64,000 nt of DNA from Epiperipatus broadwayi (Eukaryota; Onychophora; Udeonychophora; Euonychophora; Peripatidae), in the NCBI GenBank assembly GCA_028023455.1, contig JAQFVV010000023.1:1541501-1605500 (forward strand). Reading direction: 5' to 3'. The position numbers were made by a program, and so were the translations under genes. The notes under the pieces were generated by a model. It did not search any database. It had not been told where the DNA came from and worked only from the letters and a program-made list of their open reading frames with translations. Shown here one piece after another: positions 1 to 11,000 of the stretch; the stretch's first letter is position 1; every line of letters begins with the position of its first letter.

Positions 1-500
1 AGGAATAAAAAGGATCCTCTTATTCCCACAACTCAAATTCTTTTATATGAAAAAATCTGAAGAATCTTGGATTGAAGAGGAAAGTATTCATTTATTTAAC
101 ACTCTCAAAAGGTGCGTGCTCAATTAACTTGAAAGGCTGATATTTGAATATAATATAATTGTAAACATGGTGCTAGATAAAATAATTGCTTATTTACTCA
201 TAATTAAGTTTCAGTAACAATGACATTTAGTAAATTCTAAGCAATTTCACCGACGTCATTCAGTCAAAAACATCATAAATAGTAATTTAAAGTGAGAATT
301 CTACTCACGCTCTCCTCAACAGTTCTTCAGATTTGCTCATATAAAAGAATTTGAGTCATGGGAATAAGATGATCCTTTTTATTCTTGCATAAATACTATA
401 TCTTGGATTGAAGAGGAAAGTATTCATTTATTTAACCCTCTCAAAAGGTGCATGCTCAATTAGCTTAAAAGGCTGATATTTGAATGTAATAAACATTATC
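1..500. repeat. Compound inverted plus direct repeat at the left edge
   Basis: Bases 1-65 reappear in inverted orientation at about 322-387: both contain AAGGATCCTCTTATTCC-like and AAATTCTTTTATATG-like sequence. The segment at 64-155 is repeated directly at 400-490, both starting ATCTTGGATTGAAGAGG. The order is arm A, D1, spacer, inverted arm A, D2. This looks like part of a foldback or rearranged mobile element cut by the window edge. No coding capacity or known terminal motif was recognised. The repeat structure is seen directly; the mobile origin is inference. Confidence 0.7.
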
Positions 501-768
501 TTGTAAGAGGTCAATTGTGTTTGGCTTGTAGTCAATATTGTTCTAGAAAAAAATAATGAGAGCATGAATAGGTCAGTATATATTGTAACATTTTCCTCAT
601 TTTGATAGATTCTGGTAGTCTTTTTTCACACTATGAAGTAAAAGTTAATCAAGCTATGGATAAGAAAATATCTTATTCCTATTTCCAAAAACATGGCTGT
701 ATTCCTGATTAATTGGCCTACTAAATATTATGACAGGAATTGCCGATAAAGTTAGTTTTAATTTATAA

Positions 769-1760
769 GGGAGGCAATTCAAGGAGAAATAGGATAGTCA
801 AGTTTTCATATGAGAGATGCAAAAATTAAAATGAAAATGTTTGGTAGATTGCAGTTTATGGATAATAAAAGAATAGCCAAAATAGTATTTAATTGGGTTA
901 TGAGTAAAGTGCAGGCAACAAGATGGGTGAGAAAGGTAATGCGGTATGCAAAGATTTGGATAAAGAATTTTTATCAGTATATTCGTACAAAAGATGGCAT
1001 GATTGTGTTAGAAGGATTGTTGAGTGTTATAGTGGTAAGGAATGGGATAAAAGAATAGATTTATTAATAAAGAACAGGGAGTTAGAGATATGGAGAACTA
1101 GTATGGAGATTAAAAAGAGTTTAAATATATATAGAAATAAACAGAATATTAGGTGCTAGTTAATATATGATAATAGTAAAGAAAGTAGTTTATTGTTTAA
1201 GGCTTGAATGGGATCTTTAGCAACAAGAGAATATACATGTAAATGGAAAAATATGGGTGATTTAGTCTGTAAATTATGTAAGGAAGGAATAGAAAATATT
1301 AGACATCAGTTAATTGAATGTAAAAACAGGCAAAACTCACTATATCTATTGCCACACATAGTTATACCCAAGCATAAGAGGTGGTGGTCATATGATGTTT
1401 ATTGGCTTAATTCAATATAAATGCTTCAATCAGAAAGGGTACATATAATGAAGTTATGGAAGAATAAATATGAAAAAAGTGATTATACAGAAAGTGGATT
1501 ATTGGTTTTTATGCTGGGTTTGTGAAAAGATAAGGGGGATTTAGATATAAAGGCCATAGAGTTGACAAATATTATGTTGTGGAAATGGGATGGAGCAGAA
1601 TATGGAGAAACTTAGATTGGGGAATGGAAAATAAAGTGGCTAACAGGTTTCTCTGGGCATAATTGCTGAGAGATTCTTGACTTCATTTAAGGAGAAGGTA
1701 CAGTACAACACATCATTTCTTCACATCCCATAATTTTGATGCAAGTAACTAAAAGATGGG
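769..1760 (+). mobile_element. 5'-truncated CR1-like LINE, 3' end only (copy A)
   Basis: Homology to the two longer copies at 33-37.5 kb and 51.7-55.9 kb begins abruptly at GGAGGCAATTC (about 769) and continues to the common 3' tail near 1700-1760, the usual 5' truncation left by target-primed reverse transcription. It encodes only the C-terminal part of ORF2. A putative zinc knuckle is visible at 1270-1320: CKLCKEGIENIRHQLIEC, a C-x2-C-x8-H-x4-C arrangement. Stops and frameshifts break the frame (reading blocks 810-1058, 923-1159, 1208-1324). A small repeat is nested at 1325-1406, so this copy is the older of the two. Dead copy. Confidence 0.75.
1310..1421 (+). mobile_element. Short SINE-like insertion nested in CR1-like LINE
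   Basis: An 82-bp unit (1325-1406) starts AACAGGCAAAACTCACTATA and ends ATGATGTTTATTGGC. It interrupts the LINE between the zinc-knuckle codons and the downstream GGGTAC segment. It is flanked by TTAATTGAATGTAAA (1310-1324) and TTAATTCAATATAAA (1407-1421), which match at 13 of 15 positions and are read as a target site duplication. Removing the insert plus one copy restores continuity with the other LINE copies. A longer relative lies at 5547-5703. Target duplications of this length suggest LINE-type machinery. No pol III boxes were recognised. Confidence 0.65.
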
Positions 1761-2682
1761 GTTATGATTTCCCATAACTTTATTTATTTATTTATTTTAA
1801 AGAATATTATTCCCAGAGCTTAATCATCAAATATTGGCAAAGAAAAATTATACACTCAAATCCTAATAAACTAACCTTAATAAATTGAATAATTAACAAA
1901 TTAAAATATTAAAAACACAAATTACTTATAAGTTGGAAAGAACGCACACACACTAATCCAGATATGAATCAATTAATTAAAAACAGTTCTCTTCCAAATT
2001 TCTTCTAGAAAGTTCTTTAAAATGAAAATTTCTTGAATGAGAAAATTAATGTCTTTATCAGGGTTATATTATAAGTTTAATTTAGTCACAATTGGAAATA
2101 ATTAATCATAGCTTACCGATAAGTTTAGCAAATTTTCATAGATAGTTGACTACCATGTATGTTTTTTATGAGGTAGAATGAGCTTGTGGCCATAGATTTT
2201 AACTTGTTCTTGGTTGTCTTAAAGGCTAGTCATGAAAGCTTTTCTGGGGTCAATGTCTCCATGATGAACGATGTCAAAAGCTTTGGTTCACTCCAACATG
2301 ACAAAATATTTCAGTGTAGAGTGGTCCTGGATATTTCATGACCCAGGACCAGCCAAAAGAAAAAACAGACAGGACCCTGATTACACTGGTATTTTTCCTT
2401 TATACTAGAGATCCAGTTTTTAGACTTCTGCACATATTTTCATTTGTCCTTTTATCAACAACATTCTTTCTTAAATTTAAGTTACAAAGTTTTTTTAAGC
2501 ATAATTTCTTTTATCAACATACAAGTTAATAATATTGTACAGTCTTTCTTAAATTTAAGTTAGAAAGTTTTTTTAAAACATAATTAACTTCCAAAAAGGT
2601 TTTACTGATTGTAATCTGTGTGTGAAATTCTCTTTCCTTTAGTTTATCTGGATTAGTATTCTGTGTGTCTTTTATTGGTGGT
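1761..2682. other. AT-rich non-coding stretch
   Basis: No gene recognised. The 2338-2529 open frame is short, low in complexity and has no recognisable domain. The phrase TTTCTTAAATTTAAGTTA occurs twice (about 2465 and 2548), a small local duplication of roughly 80 bases. Confidence 0.5.
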
Positions 2683-2771
2683 CAAGAGGTCAGCACGACT
2701 GCCTCACTTGCAGGAAGTTGCCCAGGTTGCTGGTTCGCATTCCAGCCAATGCTATGACACTTTAAAAAAAA
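2683..2771 (+). mobile_element. tRNA-derived SINE-like unit with A tail
   Basis: A relatively GC-rich segment in AT-rich surroundings contains a T-arm-like hairpin: GCTGG, loop TTCGCATT, CCAGC (about 2730-2747). It matches pol III box B (GGTTCG...CC) with one extra loop base. The upstream GGTCAAGAGGTCAGCACGAC is box-A/D-arm-like, and a run of A follows at about 2763. This fits a tRNA-headed SINE. It is not a functional tRNA, because the anticodon arm and acceptor stem do not close properly. No target duplication was identified. Confidence 0.5.
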
Positions 2772-3056
2772 AATTTAACTTTCATTGCACATTTTTTAAA
2801 AATAATTACACAAACTAAAAAAAAATTTTAATTGCGTCTTTTAATAAAATCGCTAAATTTACTTTTTCCTTTAGCTTTTACCAAATGCCAATATATTTGT
2901 ACCATATGTAAATTAATGGTACAATATATAGGTCAGAAGACCCAAGTGTCTGGTAAGAAAAGATATTCCTAATAGTCAAGTCTTACTCCGGCTGCTTAAA
3001 AAGACAGTAGAAGAAATTATTTCTAATTTAGATGTTGAAGAGAGAGCAGTCAAGTT

Positions 3057-3810
3057 TTAACCCTTTTCCCGCGCTCGACGAGACTCCTCGTCGACATCTA
3101 AAATCACTCTAACTCAGTTCGTTTTTATACGATAAAATTCGTTAAATACGTATTTAATTCGTTTTTAAAAGTTCTGTACGATGGTGACATCTTCCGATTT
3201 ATTTTAGAAGTAAAAAATAAAAAAAAACGCATTTAAACCTAAACAAAGAAGGAACATTATTTGTGATTGGTTCTTAGCATGCTCTCAGCCGAAAAAGACA
3301 TTCTGATTGGCTGGAAAGAACAAAGAAACTGCCTGATCAAAGAAAATAAAGAAAAACGCTGAGATTTTCATTTCGAATACGATTTAAATTATTATTAAAT
3401 AATATTTATGGAAATTAAACATAATTTTCAGAGAGAATAATAAAAAAACAAAATTATTTTCGAAAAATATTGAAGATTTAAGTAAATATATTGAAGATGT
3501 AGTAAAAAGAAATATTTACTTTTCTATAACGTAAAAGTCGATCTTTTTGTTTACATTATAACTTTTATGTTGCCGATATAGAATATCTTAGAATAAATAA
3601 ATAGCAATTTATTTTTGAAAGAACTTTCGTTTTCTTCATGACCTGAAAAATTAATTATATACTTTTTATAAACGTATCTGAGTTGAATTTAATATTATAG
3701 GCGAATATATTTTAACAATAGGCTTTGTCTTCAGTTTGTGAGTTGGCCAATTAAAAGATTTGATTTTTATCTCATACAACCAATGATTTAATTAGCGGTT
3801 TAAGGGTTAA
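3057..3810. mobile_element. piggyBac-type MITE (TTAA target, CCCTT/AAGGG ends)
   Basis: The element proper is 3061-3806 (746 bp), flanked on both sides by TTAA (3057-3060 and 3807-3810), the canonical piggyBac target duplication. The left end reads CCCTTTTCCCGCGCTCGACG; the right end, reversed, reads CCCTTAAACCGC, so the terminal repeat is short and imperfect. A perfect subterminal hairpin TCGACGAG/CTCGTCGA with a 4-nt loop lies just inside the left end (about 3076-3095). No transposase frame is present, so movement would have needed a transposase in trans. The element is richer in CpG than its surroundings. Confidence 0.8.
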
Positions 3811-5300
3811 TCTAGAAGCTAAAGAAAAAAGCAGAAATTTTATTGGAAGTTAATGCATAGAATAGCAGAAACTTTAATCAAGCTTTTAGCATAGTTTGAG
3901 TTTAGTCACAAAAATGGTTTCTACAATGAAAACCATGTGCTAAATTCAGCAAAAAGCTAGTCATCATCTTCCTCCATGTAAACTACCTTTACTGGAATAA
4001 AAATGTAGAGAAGTTATTCCCTTAAAGTAATCTGCAATCTTGTCTTCAACCAAGAACATGAATATCTGTCTGTGTTAATCTCATCTGGAAATTTTATTAT
4101 AAGTAAATGGATAAAATTTTGCTATTGTTAACCTGGAAATGAAATACTGCAAACCAGAAAATGGACAAATTGAACTCAACTGGAAAAATTGGAAATTATA
4201 ATCAAGAAGGACACTATAGAAAAAAATAAAACCATTGCTAGAGGTATTTTTGTGTGTGTGCACACTGTATTTTTATTAATAAAATTTTAATATATAAAAG
4301 TAATATTTTCTTGTAAAAATTGATAATTTTAAATATTTTCATTTAGTTAATGTTTTCAAATTGTGAAATATATCTTTGATTTTGAAAATGTTATTTTTCC
4401 AACTCTTAGTTATTTTTTAAAAATAAATTAATTAAAAGTTAATTTATGAATAGAAATCACCTGATTGATTGTAATTTTTATGAAAATATTTTTGATGAAA
4501 TTAATGTTTCAAATTTTATACTATTATGTTATTTTTTTATTTATCAATTAATTATTAAATAATTGTTTTAAAAATATTTTTAGTCTTAATTTCTTTATTT
4601 TGACTAATTTCTGTTTCATAAATTGCAGTGTGTGTGACTTTATTTTTTGACAGCTTAATGTTCTAGGATTTTTTAATTATCCCAATAAAATTATTTGCTT
4701 ATAGTAGAGTAAATCTATGTATTATTTAGAGTGATTTATAATAAGCTGCTTTATTTATTTATTTGTTTATTATTTTCTTTGATTATACTAGTTCTAATTG
4801 AACAATTTAGCCAGATTTATTTATCTTTAAAATCAGCTTATATGTAAGTATTTTATATATACGCTACAGAACTTTTGTCTGTGTTTTTTTTATATCGATA
4901 AAACTGTGAGCCTAGCATGGTAATCTCTTGGTAAGCTGATCTGGTCTAAAAGCATAGACTAGCTTATTATCATCTTTGACAAAGGTATAATCAGGTAACT
5001 TTTAGTCTGCAGTGAGCTAGCTGCTTTCAGTCTCTTTGCCATATAACATACACATATATATAGGCTATTAACCATATAAAATCTGGGCCTTGTTTCCATG
5101 TGAATTCAAACTGCCACCATGAACTATCAGTAGCTGGATATACTGCCTCTTGATTTCAATTATATCTTCATAGTGTAATGGGCACACATGCTGTTACATT
5201 ATTCTAATAAATAAAATTAGAAATCAGAAATAAAGAAAAGAAAAAATGTTCACAAATAAAAATTTGTTTTTAAGAATTAAAAATTGAAAATTAAAAGTCA
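3811..5300. other. AT-rich non-coding stretch
   Basis: No gene, RNA or element with clear ends was recognised. There is a short TG run at about 4250-4262. Reading frames here are short and low in complexity. Confidence 0.5.
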
Positions 5301-5386
5301 TATAAACTCATATATATATATATATATATAATCGCACAGATGATATAAACTCATATATATATATATATATATAATCGCACAGATGA
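5301..5386. repeat. Two-copy 43-bp tandem duplication containing (TA)n
   Basis: Units 5301-5343 and 5344-5386 are essentially identical: TATAAACTCA, then about nine TA dinucleotides, then ATCGCACAGATGA. A recent slippage or unequal-exchange duplication around a microsatellite. Confidence 0.9.
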
Positions 5387-5534
5387 GAAACTATTAGAGC
5401 TATCTTTAAAAAAAAGAAGACAAAAAGTAAGGAAAAATAAATATTTAAGAAAAGTACTTAAAAGTAAATCAAAGTAAAAAAGGAAAAAAAATTAAAGATT
5501 GAAAGATAAGATTTTTTTTTAAGAATGTACAAAA

Positions 5535-5715
5535 TTTAATTCTATTAAAACAGGCAAAACTCACTATACATATGCCACACACAACAAGCTAGAATAATCA
5601 ATACTCTAGCTTGCTGTGTGTGGCATACGTATAGTGAGTTTTGCCTGTTTTAACAACAGTTATACACAAGCATAAGAGATGGTGGTCATGTGATGTTTAT
5701 TGGTTTAATTCTATT
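5535..5715 (+). mobile_element. SINE-like repeat carrying a 47-bp hairpin
   Basis: The unit 5547-5703 is flanked by perfect 12-bp direct repeats TTTAATTCTATT (5535-5546 and 5704-5715), a clean target site duplication. Arms 5547-5593 and 5605-5651 are inverted copies with 2 mismatches in 47, separated by an 11-nt loop. The tail 5652-5703 matches the second half of the 1325-1406 repeat (AAGCATAAGAG..GGTGGTCAT..GATGTTTATTGG). Relative to that copy, the hairpin looks like an added inverted duplication bounded by the tetranucleotide AACA. An RNA from the minus strand would pair the two mismatched positions as G-U. Confidence 0.75.
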
Positions 5716-7880
5716 GTGTAAGAGGCTAAAAATGGAAATGATTATTTTTAATTAATGTAAGTAAACTAGCCCTTGGGCACCTCAAAATTTATAATTAAAA
5801 GTCAGATAGGAAATAAAAACAATAAAAACAATAACCAATAAAATCCCTTGGGAAATGGACCATAGTAAAAGAATCATCATCATCATGATATCATGTTCAA
5901 GTTAATCCAGAGTTTTGATATAAAAAAGAAAAGATTGAAATCAAAATTCAGTTTCAGGAGAGTTGAAGGAGAAGGGATTGAAAAGACACACTTTTAATCT
6001 TTTTAAGTTTTTCCAAAAGAAGAAATGAAGTATTGTTTTCCTATATTGTGAATCCCAGAGCACTAGGGTCCTGTGATAAAATCCTGCAAAGAGATATATC
6101 AGCTAGAGCAAAGGACCTCTGGATGAATACTAACAGAATGGCTAACATCACACTGGTCTGCCCAGGATGTCTTGGGAATTAGAAACAACATGGGATCCAA
6201 ATCACAGGAAACTATAAAGTATGGACTTTTAAATCATAAGAACTCTATATAACTCATGAACTCTAAATATAAAACTTTTTCCAGTATTTAAATGGAAATA
6301 TGAATTTCTGTCTGACCAAACTAAATCATTTATTAATAATTATTTTTATTATATGTATTTTTAAATCATTTTCATCAATTTTTTTTCCTTTTTGAGTGTT
6401 TATTATGATTTTTTTTTATTAAACTAAAACTTTAAATTATGTTAAATTTAAGTTGAATGTGGATGGCTGCATAGATTTGTAAAGTTATGTTAGTTTAAGG
6501 GAGGGTTAATCTCAGGTTATTTGTTTCACAGTTAAATTGGGTTAATGGTTTGAATATATTGGTGTAACTAGTAAATGTAGTATGAAGATCTGCTATGTGC
6601 AGGATCACATTGTATACCACACTTGGACAAAATAGCATCATTTCTTATTGACCCTCGTAGGCAGATGGTATTCCCTGCTTCTTGGATCACTCCTTTAGCC
6701 TATGGAATGGGATGGTAAGTTGGCAAAGAGGACTGCAATCCCTTCCTATGAAGTTTTTTTTATTATTCTTGCCAGACAGATGTAACATTGCTGTATGGAT
6801 GAGGGACTTTTCTTCTAGATAATCATGCTGTTCAGATGTATGTTCCTGATAGCATGATATTGTTCTGCTGTATTCATGTTGCATTGAATACATCAATATA
6901 TCAGACAGATTGGCATTAGTTTGATTGTGAACTTTTGGCCTAGGGTTAAATAAGGGATGTAGAATATTTTCTTTTTTGAGTGCAATCTATGTAGTCTGTT
7001 TATACTCAACACTCTAATAAAATATTAATTAATCCATCTGTGCAAACTTCTAAAATAAAAAGTTGAGATGTAAATTAAATCAAATTCTAAAGTAAACATA
7101 CTAAAATAAATAATTCTGAATTTTTTATATGTGTAAAATAAATGTTTTTGTGTATTATTAATCTAGCAGTGGCTGATTTTTTTTTATTTTTATTATCTTT
7201 CTTAAAATAAAATATACATTATCTCTGCTGCTCTATGAGTTAGTCATGGGCATTACAGTCATATTTATTTGAATTCTTGATCTTACTGTAAGTATCTTCT
7301 GGCCTATATAAATTTTCAGGTTCAATTGGCCTGATGGCACCCTGGCAGAAGAATTATAAGGTAAGAGTCACTTCCTTCCTGACCATTATAATAGTAACTG
7401 TACTACTGTAAAAACTTTAAAAACTTCTGACTAATCTTTTTTTCAACCTTTTTGTACTCAGAATGGAATTTCAAAAAAAAAAAGGTAATTAAAAGTTTTT
7501 TTAAGCTTGATTGAAAAAAGTTAATGTCTCTTTTCAATTTACCTTAATATTTTCAAAAACAACTTTATAGAATTTTTAACAAAATATGGTATACAAGCTT
7601 TAATTTAAAAAAAATTAAATCAAAACAGATAGTGGAATTTTATAATTACCAGTACATCTATTTTAACATAAAAATATGCTTGGTTTAATTTCAAAATCAG
7701 AATTAATAAAATATTAATTTTTTTGAATACTTAATTTATAATATTTCTTTTAAATTCAAAATTATTTAATCCTTAACTGCTATTCTAATGTAATATAAAA
7801 AATATCTACAAAAATTTTTTCTCTATGTTTATTTTTGCTTTTCCTTTCAACTTTATATATATGCATGTACATTTACTACT
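5716..7880. other. AT-rich non-coding stretch
   Basis: No gene is supported. Two weak exon-like segments were seen (6661-6714 ending at GTAAGT, and 7320-7360 between TTTTCAG and GTAAGAG). Their short translations match no family I recognise, so neither is called as a gene. A short (CAT)n run lies at about 5876-5885. Confidence 0.45.
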
Positions 7881-7944
7881 ATATTGTTGTATGCCATGAG
7901 ACATATATATATATATATATATATCTCATGGCATACAACAATAT
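7881..7944. repeat. Perfect 21-bp inverted repeat around (TA)n, plus following (TA)n
   Basis: Arm ATATTGTTGTATGCCATGAGA (7881-7901) is followed by an AT-dinucleotide loop and its exact reverse complement at 7924-7944. A further (TA)n array runs to about 8001. This is a cruciform-prone structure; extended TA repeats with palindromic flanks are common at unstable sites. Confidence 0.85.
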
Positions 7945-7968
7945 ATGTATCATATATATATATATATA

Positions 7969-8001
<33 letters not shown>

Positions 8002-8004
<3 letters not shown>

Positions 8005-11000
8005 TTAACATTTAAACAGCTATTATTTTAAAATTACTATTAAAGTGCTCATAAATTTCCGTAATGACTAGTAATGAATGGTTAGAACTTTTTTCCAAAC
8101 TGTGATTTTATGGGAATAAATGAAATGAAAATTGAAACCCTATAAAATCGATCTTAAACAATGTCATTAGCAACAATTCCCAAGTGTCCACAAGAGATAA
8201 AAGCTACTGTAAAATGGCAGCAAAGGTTGCAAATGAAGACCTCTTGACATTTCTAGCAAGAATATAATGACTATTAAATTTCTGAAATAAAATTTTATGT
8301 CAGACTTTCACAGTGCAATAATAGCAACTATTCTTAATATATTTATGACCTGACTTTAAATTCACATAAAAATGTGAAATTTTTTTTAGGTTCTAATCAA
8401 GTTAAATTTTTTTCCAATAATTTGGACTATAGACAGTCATATAAGTACTTCATACTGGATAGTAACTAAGTATTATTTTCTAAAGAGAAGGTAAAATAAG
8501 AATGGAAAATTTTTAACATTCTCACCATCAAACAAGCACAATGAATACTGTTTTTTTCTTCAATATTCTTTCAAGAAAATATTGGAGAAACTTTTATTTT
8601 GTAGGGAGCTAATTAATGGCTTTTTTATTTACCTATTTAAATTATCATTTAGTTATGACAAATTTAACCAACATTCTAGATATAAAGATATAGATGCCAT
8701 TGTTTCTATGTCCTATAATAGTTTACCATCAGTAATAGAAGTCACATCATATTATAATTATATTTTTTTGTTTTTACAGTCAATGCATCAGCATTGAATC
8801 TAATCAATATACATTATCTTGGGACTCTTTTACCTTTTGAGTTAATTATAGCTAAATGTCCAACTGGATGATGGCTACTAGGTTGGTATTAAGCTGGTTG
8901 CTTACATCAAAGAAAAGTCTTAAATCATTTTGTTAACTGAAAAAAATTCTCAGTAGATGGATTCCAAACTAGATTATATGTGGCTGACAAATGTGCTCAT
9001 CCTTATACCTCAAGATATTTTTAATCTAAATATAACATTGGGTTACATATTAAGACTAATATTGAAAAATAATCACATGTAAATTGAAAAATAATTACTG
9101 AATCTAAACATTTCATAATAAATAAAGAAGACATAATGAATAAGTAGCAAAACAATTAAATGATAATGTTGATAAAAAAGAAATGGGGGGTCTGATTTTT
9201 CGCCATGTGTTTTTTTCTTAGATTCGAAAGAAACATCAGTTTTACAAAATATAAGCACATTTTTTAATTTATTCAAAGAAGTGATTATGTAAAAATTCTT
9301 AATTAAAATTACATTAAAAAATAAACACCAACAAGCAATTTTATCTGTGTATTTTACAAATTTTTAGATAATGATAATGGCTTTATATGACTGCATAAAT
9401 ATCGAGAAGGGCTAATACTTGACCTTTCAATTTAATTTTTTTAAATTTATTGAAAACAAAAAAGTTTGAAATTAAACACAAAATGCCATCTTAAAAAACC
9501 ATAGAATAAAAATGACAAATGTTGTGGGTTTAATATTGGCAAAAAGTTTTCTCTCTATGTTGTGGGGAAAAGCTTTCTGTTATTAATCAGTATCTTTAAT
9601 AATTGAATGTATGAGCATGTAATAGTGGCTATGGTATTTCTATATTTGTATATTACAATATAGTAAAAAGAAAGTGGATATAGTTTTTCATCATTGCCAC
9701 ATAAAAAACATGTGGCATCTACATGGGATGAGATTGTTCTAACTTGTAAAAAAGAATTGATTGAAAGGTCATCAAGATTAATTTTAATTATAAAATTCAA
9801 ATATTAGGGTCTAGGAACTAGTGTTTAAACTTTTAATAATAAATTAATTGATGAGATATGACATTAAAAATCATCTTCACAGAATGACAAATGAACCATT
9901 ATGTAAGTATCACAATAAAGATGGGGTGATTTCAGTATGTTTAACTATAGAATTTATTATAAAAGTAACAAATTTATTATTGTTAAATCGTAGAATGTCT
10001 GTAGATAAAAGTAAAAATTCATTTTATGGGAAGCAGTTTTATAAAACATTTTTGCATATGGGATAAGCAATACCATTAAGTATAATTTTATATTTTTCTC
10101 ATCAGGATAGGGGAATAGTTTTCCTGCTCTAAATTTGACTACAAAGGAAATTGAATTTTTTTTTTATAATCAAAGAGCTATTATATTTGATTAAAATAGT
10201 GAATTATTTTATGTTACTTTAAGGAAGATGAGAATATTGATAAGCAACACTTTTACATGAATAGAAGGTTATATTTTAGGAAAGGATTCTATTGTTTTTT
10301 AAGGTTATTAGCACTTGTTTTTCAATGTTGGGTCTAAGATTGAGTGATAGATAGATGGATTAAATAATCTGAGTAACTTTATTAGGAATTTCTTAAAAAT
10401 GAAGGAAATTGTTTCACTAGACAAAATCTTTAAAACAGATGAGTTGTTATCTGCATTAAATTGAAGTGAATACTTTTTTCTATAATTATCAAGAATCTTG
10501 AATAGTTTAATCAGAAGTTTCTTAGAAGATAAAAGGCTAACAAGATCATCCATGTGTGAAATGTGATTAATTTTATCCTCAAAAGGAATGATTCAAATAT
10601 CTGGGAAATCATGTAATATCTGAATAAAACAAAAAATTGAAAGCAATTTAAACAGATTATTGAAAAGTAGTGCAAGATATCTCATTTTTTAATAATTAAT
10701 TCAAAATTTACAATTACAATAATGATATTACTCTTGAGTTCCATAATATAAATGAACAATTTTACTATGGGTAAAGGTGGTTATTGAGAGCAGTAAAATT
10801 TTTGTTTTTTATGTTTCTTAAGCCTTATATGGATTACAAATGTTAAAATATTATTGTTTAAATATATCATGGTTTCAAAATTTATAAAAACAGAAACAAA
10901 TAAGCTAGTGTAGAGATGACCAATCTGCAGTGTGTGTTCCAAATGTGATACACTGTGGGATTAAATTTGATTCTTTGGAGTCTTGATCATATCGTTTAAA

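Noticed and set aside
2683-2771. A functional tRNA gene
   Set aside because: Only the T arm folds; an A-rich tail follows and the acceptor ends do not pair, so SINE-like is the better reading.
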